A stretch of DNA of 64,000 nucleotides, from assembly GCA_026636295.1 (NCBI GenBank), contig CP089461.1, positions 310,001 through 374,000 on the forward strand, written 5' to 3'. Below, one piece after another: positions 39,001 through 50,500 of this stretch; the first letter of the stretch is position 1, and each line of letters starts with the position of its first letter. The DNA is from Medakamo hakoo (Eukaryota; Chlorophyta; Trebouxiophyceae; Coccomyxaceae). The position numbers and the translations under genes are program-made. The notes below the pieces were generated by a model. It searched no databases. It saw nothing but the letters and a program-made list of their open reading frames with translations, and had not been told where the DNA came from.

Positions 39001-40113
39001 ATGCCGCCCGTCAAGCTGCTCTCCCTGACCGAGGAAGTCAACCTCAATGGCGGCGTCCTGAACACCATTGAAGCGGGCGTGGGCGACTCCATGGCGGTGC
39101 GTTTTTTTGTGGCGTGCGGCTAGGCCACCCGCGACCGGGCGCGCACTCGAGAGGAGAGAACAAAACGCCGCCCGTACCTGTCTCAAGTTGCCGCTACTCA
39201 GCGCCGCACGGCACCCACATTGGAACGTCCAGCGCGTGGCTTTGCCCTGTGCCTAGAAGCTGGCTGCACGCCGGTGCCAGCCACGACGGACGGCACCGAA
39301 AAAAACAAACACGGCCTGGTCGTCGATCGACCAACGCTCTCTCAACCTCACCACCCACGCTCCCTCCCCTCTCCACTCCATGCCCGTCCGTCCCACTCAC
39401 AACACCAACAGGTCACCATCTCCAAGCGCACGCCCGACCCGTCAGGCGTCTTTTTCATCGGCGCCCGTGGGCCCGGCTGGACGGCCACCCACCACACGGG
39501 CACGCGCGACACGGCGCTGTCCCTGACCACGACCGCCGCGGGCGGCGACCTGACGCTGCGCCAGGCAATCCCGGGCGGCCGCTTTTATCTGGTCCCCAAC
39601 CCCGCCGCGACGTGGGTGCGGCGATTCAACCACGGCGGCGGGGAAGGGGCGGACGTCGTCAGCCTGGCCGTGGACGCGCTCACCCGGACGGCGGCCGCGG
39701 CGCAGACCTGGTATTCTGGCGACGGCCTCAAAGCGGGGCTGGGCGTGCGCGCGTCGTCCGCTGGCGGCCGGGCCTACACGCTGTGCGCCCGCCAGAAAGT
39801 GCGGGCGGGACCCAACGGCGTCCTCCACTCCGTCGGCGGCGAGTACGATTCGGCGGCCGGCCCCACGCTGACGGCCAAGCTGCGCCCGGGCAAGGGCGTC
39901 CTGGCGCGGGTGATTGCGCGGCCGCGCGACAGAGTCGCGGGCCTGTCCGCGGTTGCGAGCCCGGCCTGGTTGGGCCACACGGGCGGGGAGGGCGGCGGGT
40001 CGCGGCGCGGCACGCTGACGCTGAATGCGACCATGCCGTACGGGGACGGGAGTGGCGGGAAGGGTGGGAGCGCGGGCCCGCAAGCGGTGGCCGGGCTGAA
40101 ATGGAAGTTTTGA
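39001..40113 (+). CDS. possible beta-barrel outer-envelope protein, unknown
   Basis: Exons 39001..39096 and 39412..40113 (donor GTGCGT, acceptor CAACAG) give 265 residues with no signal or transit peptide. After the first 30 residues the chain alternates hydrophobic and polar residues in short strands (LTLRQAIPGGRFYLVPNP, AAQTWYSGDGLKAGLGVRAS, RGTLTLNATMPYGD) and ends in GLKWKF with a terminal aromatic. That build fits a small beta-barrel of the plastid or mitochondrial outer membrane, such as the OEP pore proteins. This is inferred from pattern only. It is divergent from DUF1365 across 159 bases. Confidence 0.45.
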
Positions 40114-40186
40114 GGGGGGGGGGAACACTTGGAAGGAAAAAGACGCAACACACAAAAAGCACGCCCGCCCGCCCACACGCACACAC

Positions 40187-41013
40187 TCAATCCACGGGCA
40201 TGTCAGTCCACAGCCCCGCCGGACCCCGGCTCAGCCAGCTGGTCGCCGCCCGGACCTGGTGGTCCTTGGCTTCCGCCTCCTCCCGCGCGGACGCGACGGC
40301 CGCCCGCTGCGCGGCGACCTCGCGCCGCAACAGCTCCAGCTGGGAGCGGGTGAGCCGGACCTCGCCCCGCGCCTCTTCCAGCGCTTTGTGCACGGCGCTC
40401 AGCTGGGCACGTGTGGCGCCCAGACCGTCGTGGGCTGCTGCCAAGGCGCGGCGGGTGGTGGCCAGCTCCGCGGCGGCCGCGGCGGCGGCAGCTGGAGAGA
40501 GACAGGGGGGGGGGGGTCGTGAGTGCGTTTTTTTCGCCCTCCCCAAGAAAAGGCCTCCCTCTCCCCTCCTTCTCACCTTCCGCTTCCGCCGCCCGCTTTT
40601 TCTGACGGCGCAGGCGGCGCCACGTGCTGGTCGTCAGCGCGGCCAGGATGCCGACGATGGCGGCAGGGAGGGAGGCAGCGACGTCCGGGACAGGCGGCCG
40701 CGGCGCGGCCTTGGCCGGCCCGGCGCTTGCGTGAAGCCTGACGCCGCCGCCCAGTTTTGGGATGGTCAAGCGCGGCGCTGCTGTAGACCGCTTGGACGTC
40801 GCAGGCGGCCCCGCGGGAGCGGGCGGCGGCGGCGGAGGGGCTGTTGGTGGGCGTGGGGAGGGCGTGAGGGCGAAGAGCGAGCGCGCGCCGCATGCGGCCG
40901 TTTTTTTTCCTTCGCCCGCGGCAGAGGCAAGGAAACACGACGCACGCACCCTCCGCTGCAGGAGCCGGCTCCGCCGACACGGGCGGAGGGCCCGGTATCC
41001 AGCCGTACGCCAT
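40187..41013 (-). CDS. single-span coiled-coil protein, unknown
   Basis: Exons 41013..40950, 40840..40577 and 40491..40187 (donors GTGCGT and GTGAGA) join to 210 residues. A proline-rich N-terminus is followed by a hydrophobic stretch (AASLPAAIVGILAALTTS), a basic flank (WRRLRRQKKRAAEAE), and then a coiled coil (KALEEARGEVRLTRSQLELL, RREVAAQRAAV). It looks like a membrane-anchored tether. I recognise no family. Confidence 0.5.
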
Positions 41014-41225
41014 GGGACGAGGGTGAGGTGGGAGAGGGGGTGGAGATGAGCGCCCGCCTGTCGCACCCGAAAAAACAGGGCAGAGCTATTCGCGGGAGTG
41101 GCGGCGGGGGCGGGCGACCGACCCCGCCACTCCCCGCTCTCCACGCCCACGTCCCATGGAAACCAGCACACCCACTCAAAATTTTACAGGGCCCAACAAC
41201 ACACCTCTCTCCAGTCTCTTGTCGC

Positions 41226-42890
41226 CTATCTGCCCACGCTCAGCGCGCGCAGGGCCGCCGCCGCGCCGCCCACCCGCTCCAGCGCCGCGGCCGCCACCGC
41301 CTCCCCGCGCGCTCGGTCTGCCAGCGCCGCCAGGGCCGCGTCCACGGCGGGCGACGCGCCCAGGGCGGGCGCGTACGCGTCCAAGGCCGCGTGCGCCAGG
41401 GCCGCGCCCGCCGCGGCCGTGCGCGGGTCGCCGACCGCCCGGCGCGCCGCGTGCAGGAGCGGCAGCAGGCCAGCCGCGTCGCGGCCGCCGACGGCCGCGG
41501 GGAGCGCTCCACGGGCGTCCAATTCCGCGAGCAAGGCGCCGATGATGGGCCCACGCCCAGTGGCGAGCGCGGCGTCGAGGGCTTCCCTGTACCGGAAGCG
41601 GCGCAAGGCGGCGTCCACGGCCGGTGGGCGGCGGCGCGACGCCCGCGGCCGCGGGTCGGGGCCGACGACGAGCGCGCCGGCGTCCGGAGCCGCTCCACGC
41701 CCACGCAGGTAAAAGCGCTTGAACCCAGCTGCCGCCGTCAGGGCGCGGCGCGGGCCCCGGCGGGCGGTGACTGCGACGGCGGACGCTTTGCCCGCACCGG
41801 TGAGGGGGGACGCGCCGGCGGCGGCGCTCTTTTTCCCGCGCCGCACGCAGAGGGAGCCGTCGGCCAGCCCAATCGCCAGGCTGGCCGCGTCCGGGGACAG
41901 GGCCAACGCAGAGATGGGCCCGCCGCCCGGGAGTGAGGCGGCCACGGAAAAGGCGTCGAGCTCAAACACGCGGGCGTGGCCGTCCAGCGAGCCGGTGACC
42001 AGGCGGGGCGCCGCCCGCCCGGCCGGCCCGCCCGCCGCGGCCGCCGCCGCCAGGGACGTCACGGTTTTTTGGTGCGTGGACAGCACAGCCAGCGGCGTGG
42101 CCGACCCGGACAGCACGTCCCAGACCTTGGCGACCGGCCCGCCCGCGGAGACGAGCAGGGCGCCGCCCGGGAGGAAGGCGAGCGCTTCGACCGGGTGGCC
42201 GTGGGACAGCGCGCCGCCCGTGCCGCCGCCCGGGACGCGGGCGTCCCACAGGCGGACCGTGTGGTCGTAACTCCCGCTCGCCCAGACGGCGGGCGAGGCG
42301 GCCGACGACGACCCCGGCGCCGCGGCCGGAGAGGCCAGCGCGCGGACGTAGTCGGTGTGGCCGTCCCAGCGCCCGACGCCCTCGCCCGCCGCCACGTCCC
42401 AGACCCGTACGGTCGCGTCATCGCCCGCTGAGACGGCGGACGTGGATGCCGTGGAACCCTCTCCGCCGCCCCCGAACCTCACGGCGTGGACGGGCGCGGC
42501 GTGGCCCGCCAGCCGGCGCAGGAGGGAGCGGGACGCCGCGTCAAAGACTTGCACCACGCCGTCCGCGCCGCCCGCGATGAGCGCCGCGCCGTCGTGCCTC
42601 CACGCGCCGCCGTACGCCACGTCCTTGAACCGGTTGAAAGCCCGGCGCAGGCGCAGGGGGCCGGTGGTCCCGGAGCCGTCGTACGTCAGGACGCGGGTGC
42701 CGGCCGTCACGGCCAAGTGGTGGGGCGGGCCGGCCGGGCAGTAGTCGAGCGCGCTCACGACGCCCGTCAGCTTCACCGCCGTCGCCGGGCGCAGCCCTTT
42801 CCACCACTGTGCTTCGGCCGTCTCGCGCAGTGCACGTGGGGCGTGGCGTTCGGGCGCCAGGCGCACGTACTCGGCGGGGGCGTCGTCCAT
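41226..42890 (-). CDS. UTP15: UTP15, U3 small nucleolar RNP WD40 protein
   Basis: A single exon of 554 residues. WD40 blades run from residue ~45 to ~340 (RFKDVAYGGAWRHDGAALIA, GGADGVVQVFDAASRSLL, DDATVRVWDVAAGEGVGRWD, GSYDHTVRLWDARVPG, VTGSLDGHARVFELD). They are followed by the UTP15 helical C-terminal domain (VDAALRRFRYREALDAALAT, then GPIIGALLAELDARGALPAA). UTP15 is part of the t-UTP/UtpA complex of the small-subunit processome that initiates pre-18S processing. The family is firm. Confidence 0.92.
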   Translation of the reverse strand: MDDAPAEYVRLAPERHAPRALRETAEAQWWKGLRPATAVKLTGVVSALDYCPAGPPHHLAVTAGTRVLTYDGSGTTGPLRLRRAFNRFKDVAYGGAWRHDGAALIAGGADGVVQVFDAASRSLLRRLAGHAAPVHAVRFGGGGEGSTASTSAVSAGDDATVRVWDVAAGEGVGRWDGHTDYVRALASPAAAPGSSSAASPAVWASGSYDHTVRLWDARVPGGGTGGALSHGHPVEALAFLPGGALLVSAGGPVAKVWDVLSGSATPLAVLSTHQKTVTSLAAAAAAGGPAGRAAPRLVTGSLDGHARVFELDAFSVAASLPGGGPISALALSPDAASLAIGLADGSLCVRRGKKSAAAGASPLTGAGKASAVAVTARRGPRRALTAAAGFKRFYLRGRGAAPDAGALVVGPDPRPRASRRRPPAVDAALRRFRYREALDAALATGRGPIIGALLAELDARGALPAAVGGRDAAGLLPLLHAARRAVGDPRTAAAGAALAHAALDAYAPALGASPAVDAALAALADRARGEAVAAAALERVGGAAAALRALSVGR

Positions 42891-43201
42891 GATTGTGATG
42901 GAGAGGGGGGCTAGTCGATGCGGGGCCCGCGGCGGCAGCGAGAAAGGAGGAGTTGCGGCTGTGGAAAGCTGTGGATTTGGGCCGTCGACGGCCGTGCGGG
43001 ACAGACTAGGGTTAAGCCAAGGTCACTGGTGACGCCCAGGACAAGTGGACCGCCGCTGAGTGGCCGCACGAGTCCACGGGCCGAGAGAGTCTGCACCGGC
43101 CGCCGCTCGCGGCCGCCGAGAGCAGAAACAGAAGTGAGGGAAAACGCTTTGGCGCCCGCTGCACTGTTTGGTTTTGCCTGCTCTCCGTCCCACACTCGAC
43201 C
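42891..43201. other. divergent promoter region UTP15 / COX7C
   Basis: About 310 bases between divergent starts. A short inverted repeat (GTCAC TG GTGAC) lies near 43022-43033. No gene is seen. Confidence 0.45.
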
Positions 43202-43945
43202 ATGCTCTTCCAGTCCCTGCGCCGGGCCGCGCCCGCGGCCGCGCGCCGCCTGCACACCAGCGCGGCCGTTCGCGGCGGCGCGCACGTACGTTTGTTTGGA
43301 GACGGAGACGGAGAGACTGTGGCGCATTTTTTTTGCACACGGGACGTGACAGCAGGGCCGTCCTCGGCGTCAGCCGAGGCCTGGTGTCCGCCCGGGTGGA
43401 TGCACGCGGGTGCAGGCCTGAGCTCTGCAGGGCCGTGGGCGTGCGAGAAGGAGGCGGGCGCCTCCGGCTTGCGCGCCGTGTGTCTTGACGCGGCCGGACC
43501 CCGCTGCGACGGCGCGCGGTCCGGCGCCCTCTTCCACACACCGTCCGCCCAGCGGGTAGGCGAGCCTACCTCGCCTGCGCGGCCCGCCAGGCCTGAGCAT
43601 GAGCATGTCTGACAGCCAGACGAAGAGACGGCGGCGCGTGCCGTGCCCTCCTGGACCCGTGGAGGCGCGAAACCCAAAGCAGAGGACAGGAGGGATGGCG
43701 CGGCTCGCTCGCACCACCCCCTCTTCCACCCTCTTTCCTTTTCTTCGCGCTCACGCGGCGACCCCCACTTTCCCCGCACATCACCACAGGAGCCGGACTA
43801 CGTGCACGCGCCCAACATGTACAACCTGCCGGCCATGTCCAACCGCAAGCTGAAGTTTGGCCTGGCTGTGGCATCCTGCGTCATCGGCGGCTTCGCTGTG
43901 CCCGCGATTGCTGCCGCGCACCAGCAGAAGCGCGCGGCGGGGTAG
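43202..43945 (+). CDS. cytochrome c oxidase subunit 7C
   Basis: Exons 43202..43285 and 43790..43945 (donor GTACGT, acceptor CCACAG) give 79 residues. Exon 1 is a mitochondrial presequence (MLFQSLRRAAPAAARRLHTS). Exon 2 matches COX7C/yeast Cox8: YVHAPNMYNLPAMSNRKLKF, then one membrane span (GLAVASCVIGGFAVPAIAAA) and a short basic tail. The NLP and FAxP-like GFAVP motifs are conserved. The subunit stabilises complex IV of the respiratory chain. The 504-base intron is the longest in the window. Confidence 0.85.
43362..43379. repeat. intronic hairpin (7-base stem, 4-base loop)
   Basis: CCTCGGC-GTCA-GCCGAGG lies in the COX7C intron. It could be part of a structured intronic RNA, but no C/D or H/ACA boxes are convincing. 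Confidence 0.5.
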
Positions 43946-44188
43946 AGTGGGGAGGTGAAAAGGGCGCCAGGGAGAGCGCGTCCGAAGCCAACGCAGTGTA
44001 ACAAGAGCCTCCCCTCTCTCATGAGCTTCTGAACAGGTCCTGGCGGCGTGGGGCGTGTGTAAGACGACACGATTGTTTTTGTTTTGCATGAGGCCAGACC
44101 CTCCAGGCGAAATGTCCCCCCCCTCCCACCCGCCAACACGCTCTCAACCACATCGAAGACAAGTCAAAACCCCACCACCCATCACCAC

Positions 44189-46148
44189 TCACTTGTTGCC
44201 GCCCGTGCGCGCGCGCCACGCCGCGATCCAGGCCTGCACCTTTTTGCGGCGGGCCTCAATCTCCGCGGCCGCCGGAGCAGCGGACCCACCGCCCGAGGTG
44301 GCCGCCGAAGCGCCCGACGACGCAGCACCGCTGCCGGGCGCGGGCGCGGCCGCGCCCGTCGGCACGTACTGCTTTTGCGTGGCGGCCAAGCCCGCAAAGC
44401 CGGCGCCGAGCAACCCGGCCAAGCCGGTATAGTTGAAGTTGGACTCCGGTTTCGGCGCGACCGCGACGGGGCGCTTGGCCGCCGGTTTGGCGGGGGCGGG
44501 AGGAGGCGACGGCGCCTTTTTCACGACCGGGGCCGGGGCCGCGGCCGGCGCGGGCGCGGGCTTGGGCGCGACCGGCTCGGCCGGTTTGGGCGCGGCCGCG
44601 ACGGCGGGCGCGCTCACGACCGCCGCCGCAGGCACGGCCGCGGGCTTGGCCGGCTCGGTCTTTTTGACGACAGCGGGCGCCGGGCGGGCGGGCGCTGCCG
44701 CGGGCTTGGGCTTGGCCGCGGGCGCCTTGCCGCCGGCAGGGGAGTGGACCAGCGCGGCTGCCGCGGCGGCGGCAGCCAGGCCGACCGCGCCGATGGCGCC
44801 GCCCGCACCGCCACCGCCAGACTTCTTCTCGCCCTTCCCAGACGACGCCACGGCTTTTTTAGCCGGCGAAGCGGCGAAGCGGGCCGTGCCGCCCGCGGCT
44901 TTCGGGGCGGCGGCGACCTTGCCCGTGCCACCAACACGCACGGTGCCGCCGCGCGCGGAAGACGCCTGGCGGGCGGGAGACGCCGCACGGACAGCACGCG
45001 TGCCGGCGGAGCCGGACGACACGGCCTTGGCGGGCGTGGAGGAGGCTGCGCCGCGCGAGACGCGGGCGGAGACGGCCGGAGCCTTGGCGGACGAGCTGTC
45101 GCCTTTCTTGGACCCCAGCGCGGCCGCGCCTCCCGCGCCGACCAGGGCCAAGGCAGCCAGGCCGCCCAGGCCGCCGCCGCCACCGGAAGAAGCAGACGCT
45201 TTCTTGGCCGCGGGCGCGGCTTTCTTGACGACCGGCGCGGGCGCGGGCTTTGGCGGCGCCTTTTTGACGGCAGGCGCGGGCGCGGGCTTGGCCGCGGCCG
45301 CGACGGGCGCGGGTTTCGGAGCCGGGGCGGGCTTAGCCATGGGCGCGGGCTTGGGTTTGGACGCAGCAGCGACCGGCTTGGGCTTGGGCGCGGCGGGCGC
45401 GGGCTTCGGCTTGGCCGGCGCGGACGCCGGCTTGGTCGTCGAAAATTTGACGCTCGCGCTGCTGGGCTTGAACGCGGGCGCGGGCGCTTTCTTTGCGGGA
45501 GCGGGCGACGACGCTTTCTTGGCCACGGCGGGCGCGGCTTTCTTGGCCGCGGCCGGAGCCGGCGCCTTCTTAGGCGTCGCTTTGGCCTTGGGCTGCTTCT
45601 GCTGGAAGGACTCCAGCAGGGAGGTGGACCCGCCGGCCCGTTCGGCGACGATGGCGGAGAGTTGCTGTTGAGGGTTGTTTTTTGTTTGGTTTTGGTGTGA
45701 GAGCGCGTGAGTGTGAGGGAGGGAGGGGGGCGCGCTGTGGCGAGGGCTCGCACGGCACGCTCCCCCCATCAGCCAGGGGTGGTGGTTGCAGGGAGAGACC
45801 GGCGGGAGGGGTGGGTCGCGTCCGCGAGGGAGCATGCCGAGCGCGGCTCATTTCGGGGGCCGCCCAGACCCTCAGCCCGCGGCCACTCCCATCCCCACTT
45901 CAGCCAGGCTCAGACTTGAGGGCCTCCTGCTCCCATCTAAAAAGAAATCAGTGCAAACGCACGTCGGCGTACGCGTCCGCAAAGGCCGGAGCGGGCGCGG
46001 CCGCGACCATCAGAGCTGCGGCCAGCGCGGTCGCCGCGGCGGGCAGGGAGGACGGCGCGCCATCTTCGCGCGGCGTCGCGCGGACGGCCTGGGCCGCGCC
46101 GCGTGCCGTGGGACGGGCGGCAGGGAGCGAGGTGCGGAGGGCGTGCAT
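44189..46148 (-). CDS. plastid-targeted Lys/Ala/Pro-rich repetitive protein
   Basis: Exons 46148..45963 and 45664..44189 (donor GTGCGT, acceptor CAACAG) join in frame to 553 residues. Exon 1 is a bipartite leader: Arg/Ala/Pro-rich, then a hydrophobic segment (ATALAAALMVAAAPAPAFA) ending in AFA-DAYAD, as in thylakoid-lumen precursors. The bulk is histone-H1-like in composition (repeated PKKAPAP, AKPKPAP and VKKA units), broken by two glycine/alanine-rich hydrophobic stretches (LGGLAALALVGAGGAAALG and [19 protein letters not shown]). A third comes near the end (YTGLAGLLGAGFAGLAATQK). The C-terminus forms a basic helix (EARRKKVQAWIAAWRARTG). No family is recognised. Confidence 0.6.
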
Positions 46149-46341
46149 TGCGGGTGGTTTTTGTGTCTGGGGTGTCGGGAGGTGAGATAAGAAAAAGTGG
46201 AGGCGGGCCGCTTTTGCTGCGGGCGCCGGCGGGCGCACTCGGCCTTTTTTTCTTTTTCTCCCTTGCATGGCCCTCCGGCCGCCGCCCGCCCGCTGCTCGC
46301 CCCGCCCTGGACAGGCCAGGCCGCGCACTGCAATCTGCGCC

Positions 46342-47463
46342 ATGCCACCGGCCCTACACGGCGTCACACAAGCCGTGACCGCGCACCCGGGCGCGGCGGC
46401 GGCGCTCGCGCTGTCCGCCCTCCTCGCCGCCCGCCTGGCCCGCTTCCTGGCCCGCGACGACGCGGACGCGGCCCTGCTCCGCGCCCGCCCGCCCCGCCCC
46501 GGGTCTTACGCCCGCAAAACCGTCTGGATCACGGGCGCGTCGCAGGGCTTGGGCCGCGAGCTGGCACTGCGCTACGCGCGCCTGGGAGCGAAAGTGTTGC
46601 TGTCGGCCCGGCCGTCGCCCCGCCTCGACGCGGCGGTCGCGGCCGTCGCGTCCGCCGCCGTGTCCGCGGGCGCGCCGCCGCCTGTGTCCATACCATTTGA
46701 CGCAACGGCGGCGGCGGAGGACTTGGCCGCAGCGGCGGCCGCCGCCGCCGCGGCTTCGACCTCCGGCCTGGGGCCCGACCTGCTCGTGCTGTGCGCGGGC
46801 GCGTCCCAGCACGCGGCCGCGGCCGCCTGCCCCCCGGCCGTCACGGACGCGCTGTTCGACCTGAACGCCGCCGCGCCCGTCCGCCTCATCTCCGCGGCCT
46901 TGCCAGGCCTGCTGGCCGCGGCGGCGGCGGCGGCGGCGGCGGCGGGAGGGACGTCGTCGTCGTCGCCGTCGTCCATCCTCGCCATTTCGTCCATTGCCGC
47001 CCTCGTCGCCGCGCCGGGCCAGGCCGCGTACGGCGCGTCCAAGGCAGGGCTGGGGCAGTATGTAGCTGCTCTGTCGGCGGAACTGGCTGACGCCAACGGC
47101 TTCAAAGCCACCGTCTTCATGCCCGGACCCATCGGGACGGGCACCGAGGCGGCCCCGCGCGCCGTGTTTGGCAGTGCGGGGCCTAAACGCCTGCCGCCGC
47201 CCTCCCCCGCCGAAGCCGCCAAACGCCTGTCTCCCGGGCGGGCAGCGGACTTGGCTGTCACCGCCGCGCACGCGGGGCTGCCCGTCGCCTGGGCGGCCAG
47301 GCAGCCGGTCCTGGCCTTGGCGTACCTCGCGCAATACGCGCCCTGGGCGGCGACGCGGATTTTGAGGGCCGTGGGGCCGGCGCGCGCGGCGGGGTTGGAA
47401 GCGGGGAGAGGGGGGTACGACGTGGGCGGCCTGGCCCGGGCGGCGGCGACGCACCGCCGGTGA
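46342..47463 (+). CDS. short-chain dehydrogenase/reductase, membrane-anchored
   Basis: A single exon. I start at the ATG at 46342 (373 residues), which places a hydrophobic anchor (AALALSALLAARLARFLA) near the N-terminus. An in-frame ATG at 46267 would add 25 residues. The Rossmann motif TGASQGLGRELAL, the LCAG motif, the catalytic Ser (ILAISSIAALVA) and YGASKAGLGQYVAALSAELA (Tyr and Lys) are all present. The layout resembles DHRS7-type or 3-ketodihydrosphingosine-reductase-like enzymes of the ER. The substrate is not determined. Confidence 0.82.
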   Translation: MPPALHGVTQAVTAHPGAAAALALSALLAARLARFLARDDADAALLRARPPRPGSYARKTVWITGASQGLGRELALRYARLGAKVLLSARPSPRLDAAVAAVASAAVSAGAPPPVSIPFDATAAAEDLAAAAAAAAAASTSGLGPDLLVLCAGASQHAAAAACPPAVTDALFDLNAAAPVRLISAALPGLLAAAAAAAAAAGGTSSSSPSSILAISSIAALVAAPGQAAYGASKAGLGQYVAALSAELADANGFKATVFMPGPIGTGTEAAPRAVFGSAGPKRLPPPSPAEAAKRLSPGRAADLAVTAAHAGLPVAWAARQPVLALAYLAQYAPWAATRILRAVGPARAAGLEAGRGGYDVGGLARAAATHRR

Positions 47464-47544
47464 CGGCGGCCGCGGGGTAGATGAAGAGAGAGAGACAAGA
47501 CATGAAAAGGCACAGCCGCGTTTTCGGCGAGAAAAAAATAAAGA

Positions 47545-50500
47545 ATGCCGGACTGTCCCGTGTCGGAAGCCAATCTCGTGGACGTCACCGGCTTGCCGGT
47601 TGCGGTGCGATGGCTGCTGGCCATCCTCGTCGTCCTGATCAGTGGCTTTTTTGCGGGTGAGCTGCGGATGATGGGAGAAGCCGGCGAGCGAGCGAAAAGG
47701 CCAGCCCTGTTGTGCAGTCGACGCCCCTCTCACACACCCCATCCCTCAACCCACTCACACAGGCATGACGCTCGGCATCATGGGCCTGGACAAGGTCGGC
47801 CTCCAGATCGTGGCGACGGCGGGCGACACGGAGAAGGAGCGGCGGCACGCACGTACGTTTTTTTTTTTTGCGTGGAGCAGGGGCATCCGGTCGGTTTTGA
47901 TGCGGCGACGAGGCACACGGCCGGGTGAGCGGGGGCTGCTGCCTGCACGCTCCCTTCCTTCCGCTGGCGCACTTCTCGAGTCGTAATGCTACCCTCCCAG
48001 ATCGAAAACGAGCGAGAGAAAGCGCTGCGTTCCTGTCGCTGTTTTCCGTTCTCTCAATGCGTGACCCGCTCACACCCCGCCCGCGCTCGCACCCCCCTCC
48101 CCATACACCAGGCCACCTGCTCCCCATCCGTGAAAAGGGCAACTGGCTCATGTGCACGCTGCTCATCGCCAACACGGTGGCCAACGTGTTCTTGCCCATC
48201 CTGGTCGCGTCCTTCGCCGGCGGCCTGGTCGGCTTCATCGTGTCGACGATTCTCATCCTGTTGCTGGCCGAGATTGTGCCCCAGGTGCGGGGGCGGGCGG
48301 GCGGGAGGGCCGGGGGAGGGGACGGGGCGCCAACACACAACCACACAGGCCTGCCGCGGTCTGAGGGAGCCCGCAGCCCGCGCTGGAACAGACCAAGCGC
48401 ACGCGGCCACGAGCCGTCCCACCCCGCCCAGGCCGCCTGTTCCCAAACGAAAAAAAAACCACACTCCATCCCCCTCCCCCTCCACACACACGCCGCCAGG
48501 CCATCTGTTCCCGCCACGGCCTCTTCCTCGCCGCCCACCTGACCTGGCTCCTGCGCGGCCTCATGATCCTGCTCTCCCCCATCGCCTGGCCCCTGGCCTG
48601 GGTCCTGGACAAGATCCTGGGGCGGGAGGTGGGGACGATGTACAGCCGGGCGGAGCTGAAACACCTGATCACGCTGCACGTGGAACACCCGGAGGACGGG
48701 CCCGGCGGGGCCGGGGCCGGGGCCGGCCCCGGCTCCGTCGGCGGCGGCGGCGCCCTGACACGAGAGGATTACAAGGTGCTGGCCGGCGCGCTGGACATCC
48801 GGGACAAGCGGGTGCGGGACGTGATGACGCCCATCGACAAGACGTTCATGGTCGCGGCGTCCACGCGCCTGAACTTCGACAACATGCTGGGCATTTACGA
48901 GTCCGGGTACACCCGCATCCCCGTGCACGAGGACGGCGACCGCCAGGCCATCATCGGCATCCTGTACGCCAAAGACCTCATCCTCGTCGACCCGGACGAC
49001 GAGATTGAAGTGCGCGCGATCATCGCCCTGCGCGCGGGCGTCGACCACCTGGGCGGCGGCGCGCCCGGCGGGCTCGCGGACGCGGCCGCCGCCGCGGGCT
49101 CGCTGGGCGCCGCCGCCGCCGCCGCGTCCACGCCCGTCGACGCGGGCGGGGTGCAGTACGTGCTGGACGCGACGCCCCTGAACGAGGTCTTCAAGCTGTT
49201 CAAGACGTGCGGCACGCACCTCATGGTCGCGTGCCGCGTGCGCGGCGGCGGCGGCGGCGTCGGTGGTGCCGCCAGCGACGGCGGCAACGGCAGCGTCGCG
49301 CCTGGTCAGCAGCCGCCCAGCCCCAACGGCAAAGCCATCGCGGCCGCGCTCGCTGGGGCCGGTGGCGTCGCCGGCCCCACCAAGTCCGCGACGAGCACCG
49401 CCGCCTGGCTCGCCGCGGTGCCCGGCTCCGTCCGCGAGGTCACGGGTGTCATCACCCTGGAAGACGTGCTGGAAGAAGTCATCCAGGACGAGATCGTGGA
49501 CGAGACGGACGCGTTCGTGTCCAACGAGCAAACCACGCGCGTCGTGCGCGGGCGCGGGCGGGGCGGCACCGGGCGCGCGGGCGGCGCCGCGTCCTCCTAC
49601 CTCTCCCTGTTCGAGCACAAGCGCCGGGACGCGTCCCGCCTCAGCGCGGCCGAAGTCACGGCCGCCGCCGCCTTCCTGTCCGCGTCCGTCCCCGAGTTCA
49701 GGCGGTTCGCGCCCGCGGACGCCGTGCTGAAAGGCCTGGTGCGCCAGGCCGAGGTCATCGACTGTTGCACCGACGCCGCCTCGGCCGCGCAGGTGGCCGG
49801 CATGGGGACGGGCGGCGGCGGGTCGCCCGGCGGGTCGCCGCGTGCGCCCGTACCGCGCTCCCTGTCCGGTCGGTCGCCCTCCCCGCCGCCGGCGGCCCTG
49901 TCCCGCCTGGCCCGCGGCGATTCGGGCGAGTCGGGCGGTGAAGCGACGCCGACAGGCGGCGTCCCCGCCTCGGCCGGCGTCGGCGGGCCCGTCGTGGGCG
50001 AGGCCCCACTCTACGCGCGCGGCGTGCCCGCCGCCCACCTGACCCTCGTCCTCCAGGGCCGCGTCGCCGTCCGCGCCGGGTCGGAAGGCTTCGAGTCCGA
50101 GCTGGGGCCCTGGTCCGTCCTGGGCGCCAAGGCCCTGTCCGCGCCGCCCGACGCGCCGTACACGCCCGACTTCGACGCGGCCGCGCTCCCGCCCGCGCGC
50201 GTGCTTCGCATCCACGCCGACGCGTACCGGGTGGCGGTCCGCGTGGCAGCGGCGAATGCTGTGGCCGCCGGACGCGCCGTCAAGCAAGCGCTGTATGGAA
50301 CGACGCTGCGGGCCATGGCCAGTGGCGGCGTGGGCGGCGTCGGCGGGCGGGGGAGTGGGCTCGCTGGCGCGTCGTCGGCCGGCGCGGAAGCCTCCACGAC
50401 GTCCTCCACCGCTCTCGCTGCCGGCCTGCCGGCCCGGGCGACGGTGGATGGGGCGGGACCCGTGAGCGCGCCACCCCCGCCCGTCCACCCGCTGCCCGAG

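Noticed and set aside
46267-46341. Upstream in-frame ATG of the short-chain dehydrogenase
   Set aside because: It adds an Arg/Pro-rich stretch before a good membrane anchor. The downstream ATG gives the usual family layout, though the longer form is not excluded.
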